Shown here in pieces: positions 5,370 to 5,417 of a DNA stretch of 5,417 nt (positions are counted from its first letter, which is position 1; every line of letters begins with the position of its first letter). Both the position numbers and the translations under genes were made by a program. The stretch covers positions 1-5,417 of the forward strand of contig URGY01000125.1 in assembly GCA_900547505.1 (NCBI GenBank). The letters are read 5' to 3'. Below the pieces are notes generated by a model. The model did not search any database. It saw only the letters and a program-made list of their open reading frames with translations, and was not told the DNA's origin. The DNA is from an uncultured Collinsella sp. GTDB taxonomy: Bacteria; Actinomycetota; Coriobacteriia; Coriobacteriales; Coriobacteriaceae.

Positions 5370-5417
5370 CTGTCTCTTATACACATCTCCGAGCCCACGA
5401 GACTACGCTGCATCTCG
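5370..5417 (-). other. Nextera/Tn5 sequencing adapter with i7 index (not genomic)
   Basis: The mosaic end (5370-5388), read-2 primer remainder (to 5403), index TACGCTGC (5404-5411) and P7 start ATCTCG (5412-5417) are read on this strand in the order seen when read 1 runs through a short insert. It is the reverse complement of the left-end block with the same index. The base at 5370 could belong to either adapter or genome. Confidence 0.98.

Noticed and set aside
4613..5413. A 266-codon minus-strand ORF starting in the right adapter
   Set aside because: Its first 15 residues are adapter translation and the rest is antisense to the propeller.
1..5417. tRNA, rRNA, CRISPR array or insertion sequence
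   Set aside because: No cloverleaf, rRNA segment, regular direct repeats or transposase motif was seen on either strand.

Overview
This window is one short assembled contig from a high-GC actinobacterium. Gene content, codon choice and protein style point to Coriobacteriia, most likely a human-gut Collinsella or a close relative. That assignment comes from recognising protein families and cannot be proven without a search. Only about positions 48-5369 are genomic. Both ends are untrimmed Illumina Nextera (Tn5) adapter with a readable i7 index, so the end ORFs stop because the assembly stopped, and the first start codon available to each end ORF in adapter DNA is an artefact.

Left to right, all genes on the + strand: (1) the 3' half of a C69-family dipeptidase (48-726), missing its catalytic N-terminus. 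(2) A two-gene unit: a small phasin-like protein (826-1242), then after 8 bp an AarF/UbiB/ABC1 atypical kinase (1251-3014) with a complete catalytic motif set and two C-terminal membrane helices. A rho-independent terminator (3066-3093) closes it. (3) A regulatory stretch (about 3092-3364) holding a promoter that overlaps the terminator U-tract, a cobalamin riboswitch (about 3131-3301), a strong hairpin and a perfect Shine-Dalgarno sequence. (4) A secreted protein (3365-5350): signal peptide, long Ala/Ser/Glu-rich linker, two DUF4430 (transcobalamin-like) domains, then a PQQ-type beta-propeller that is cut short by an in-frame TAG.

The most interesting part is the right half. A B12-sensing riboswitch drives an extracellular protein with two copies of the domain that forms the C-terminal half of animal intrinsic factor and transcobalamin, fused to a beta-propeller. 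This fits a surface or secreted corrinoid-capture protein, a role inferred here and not shown. The first DUF4430 domain has a sharply different codon signature from the rest of the gene: 119 of 121 codons end in G or C, against 33 of 56 in the stretch just downstream. This suggests domain-level recombination. The terminal TAG falls mid-blade, and the frame stays open after it to the end of genomic sequence with propeller-like residues, so the stop is either a real nonsense mutation or an error at a contig end.
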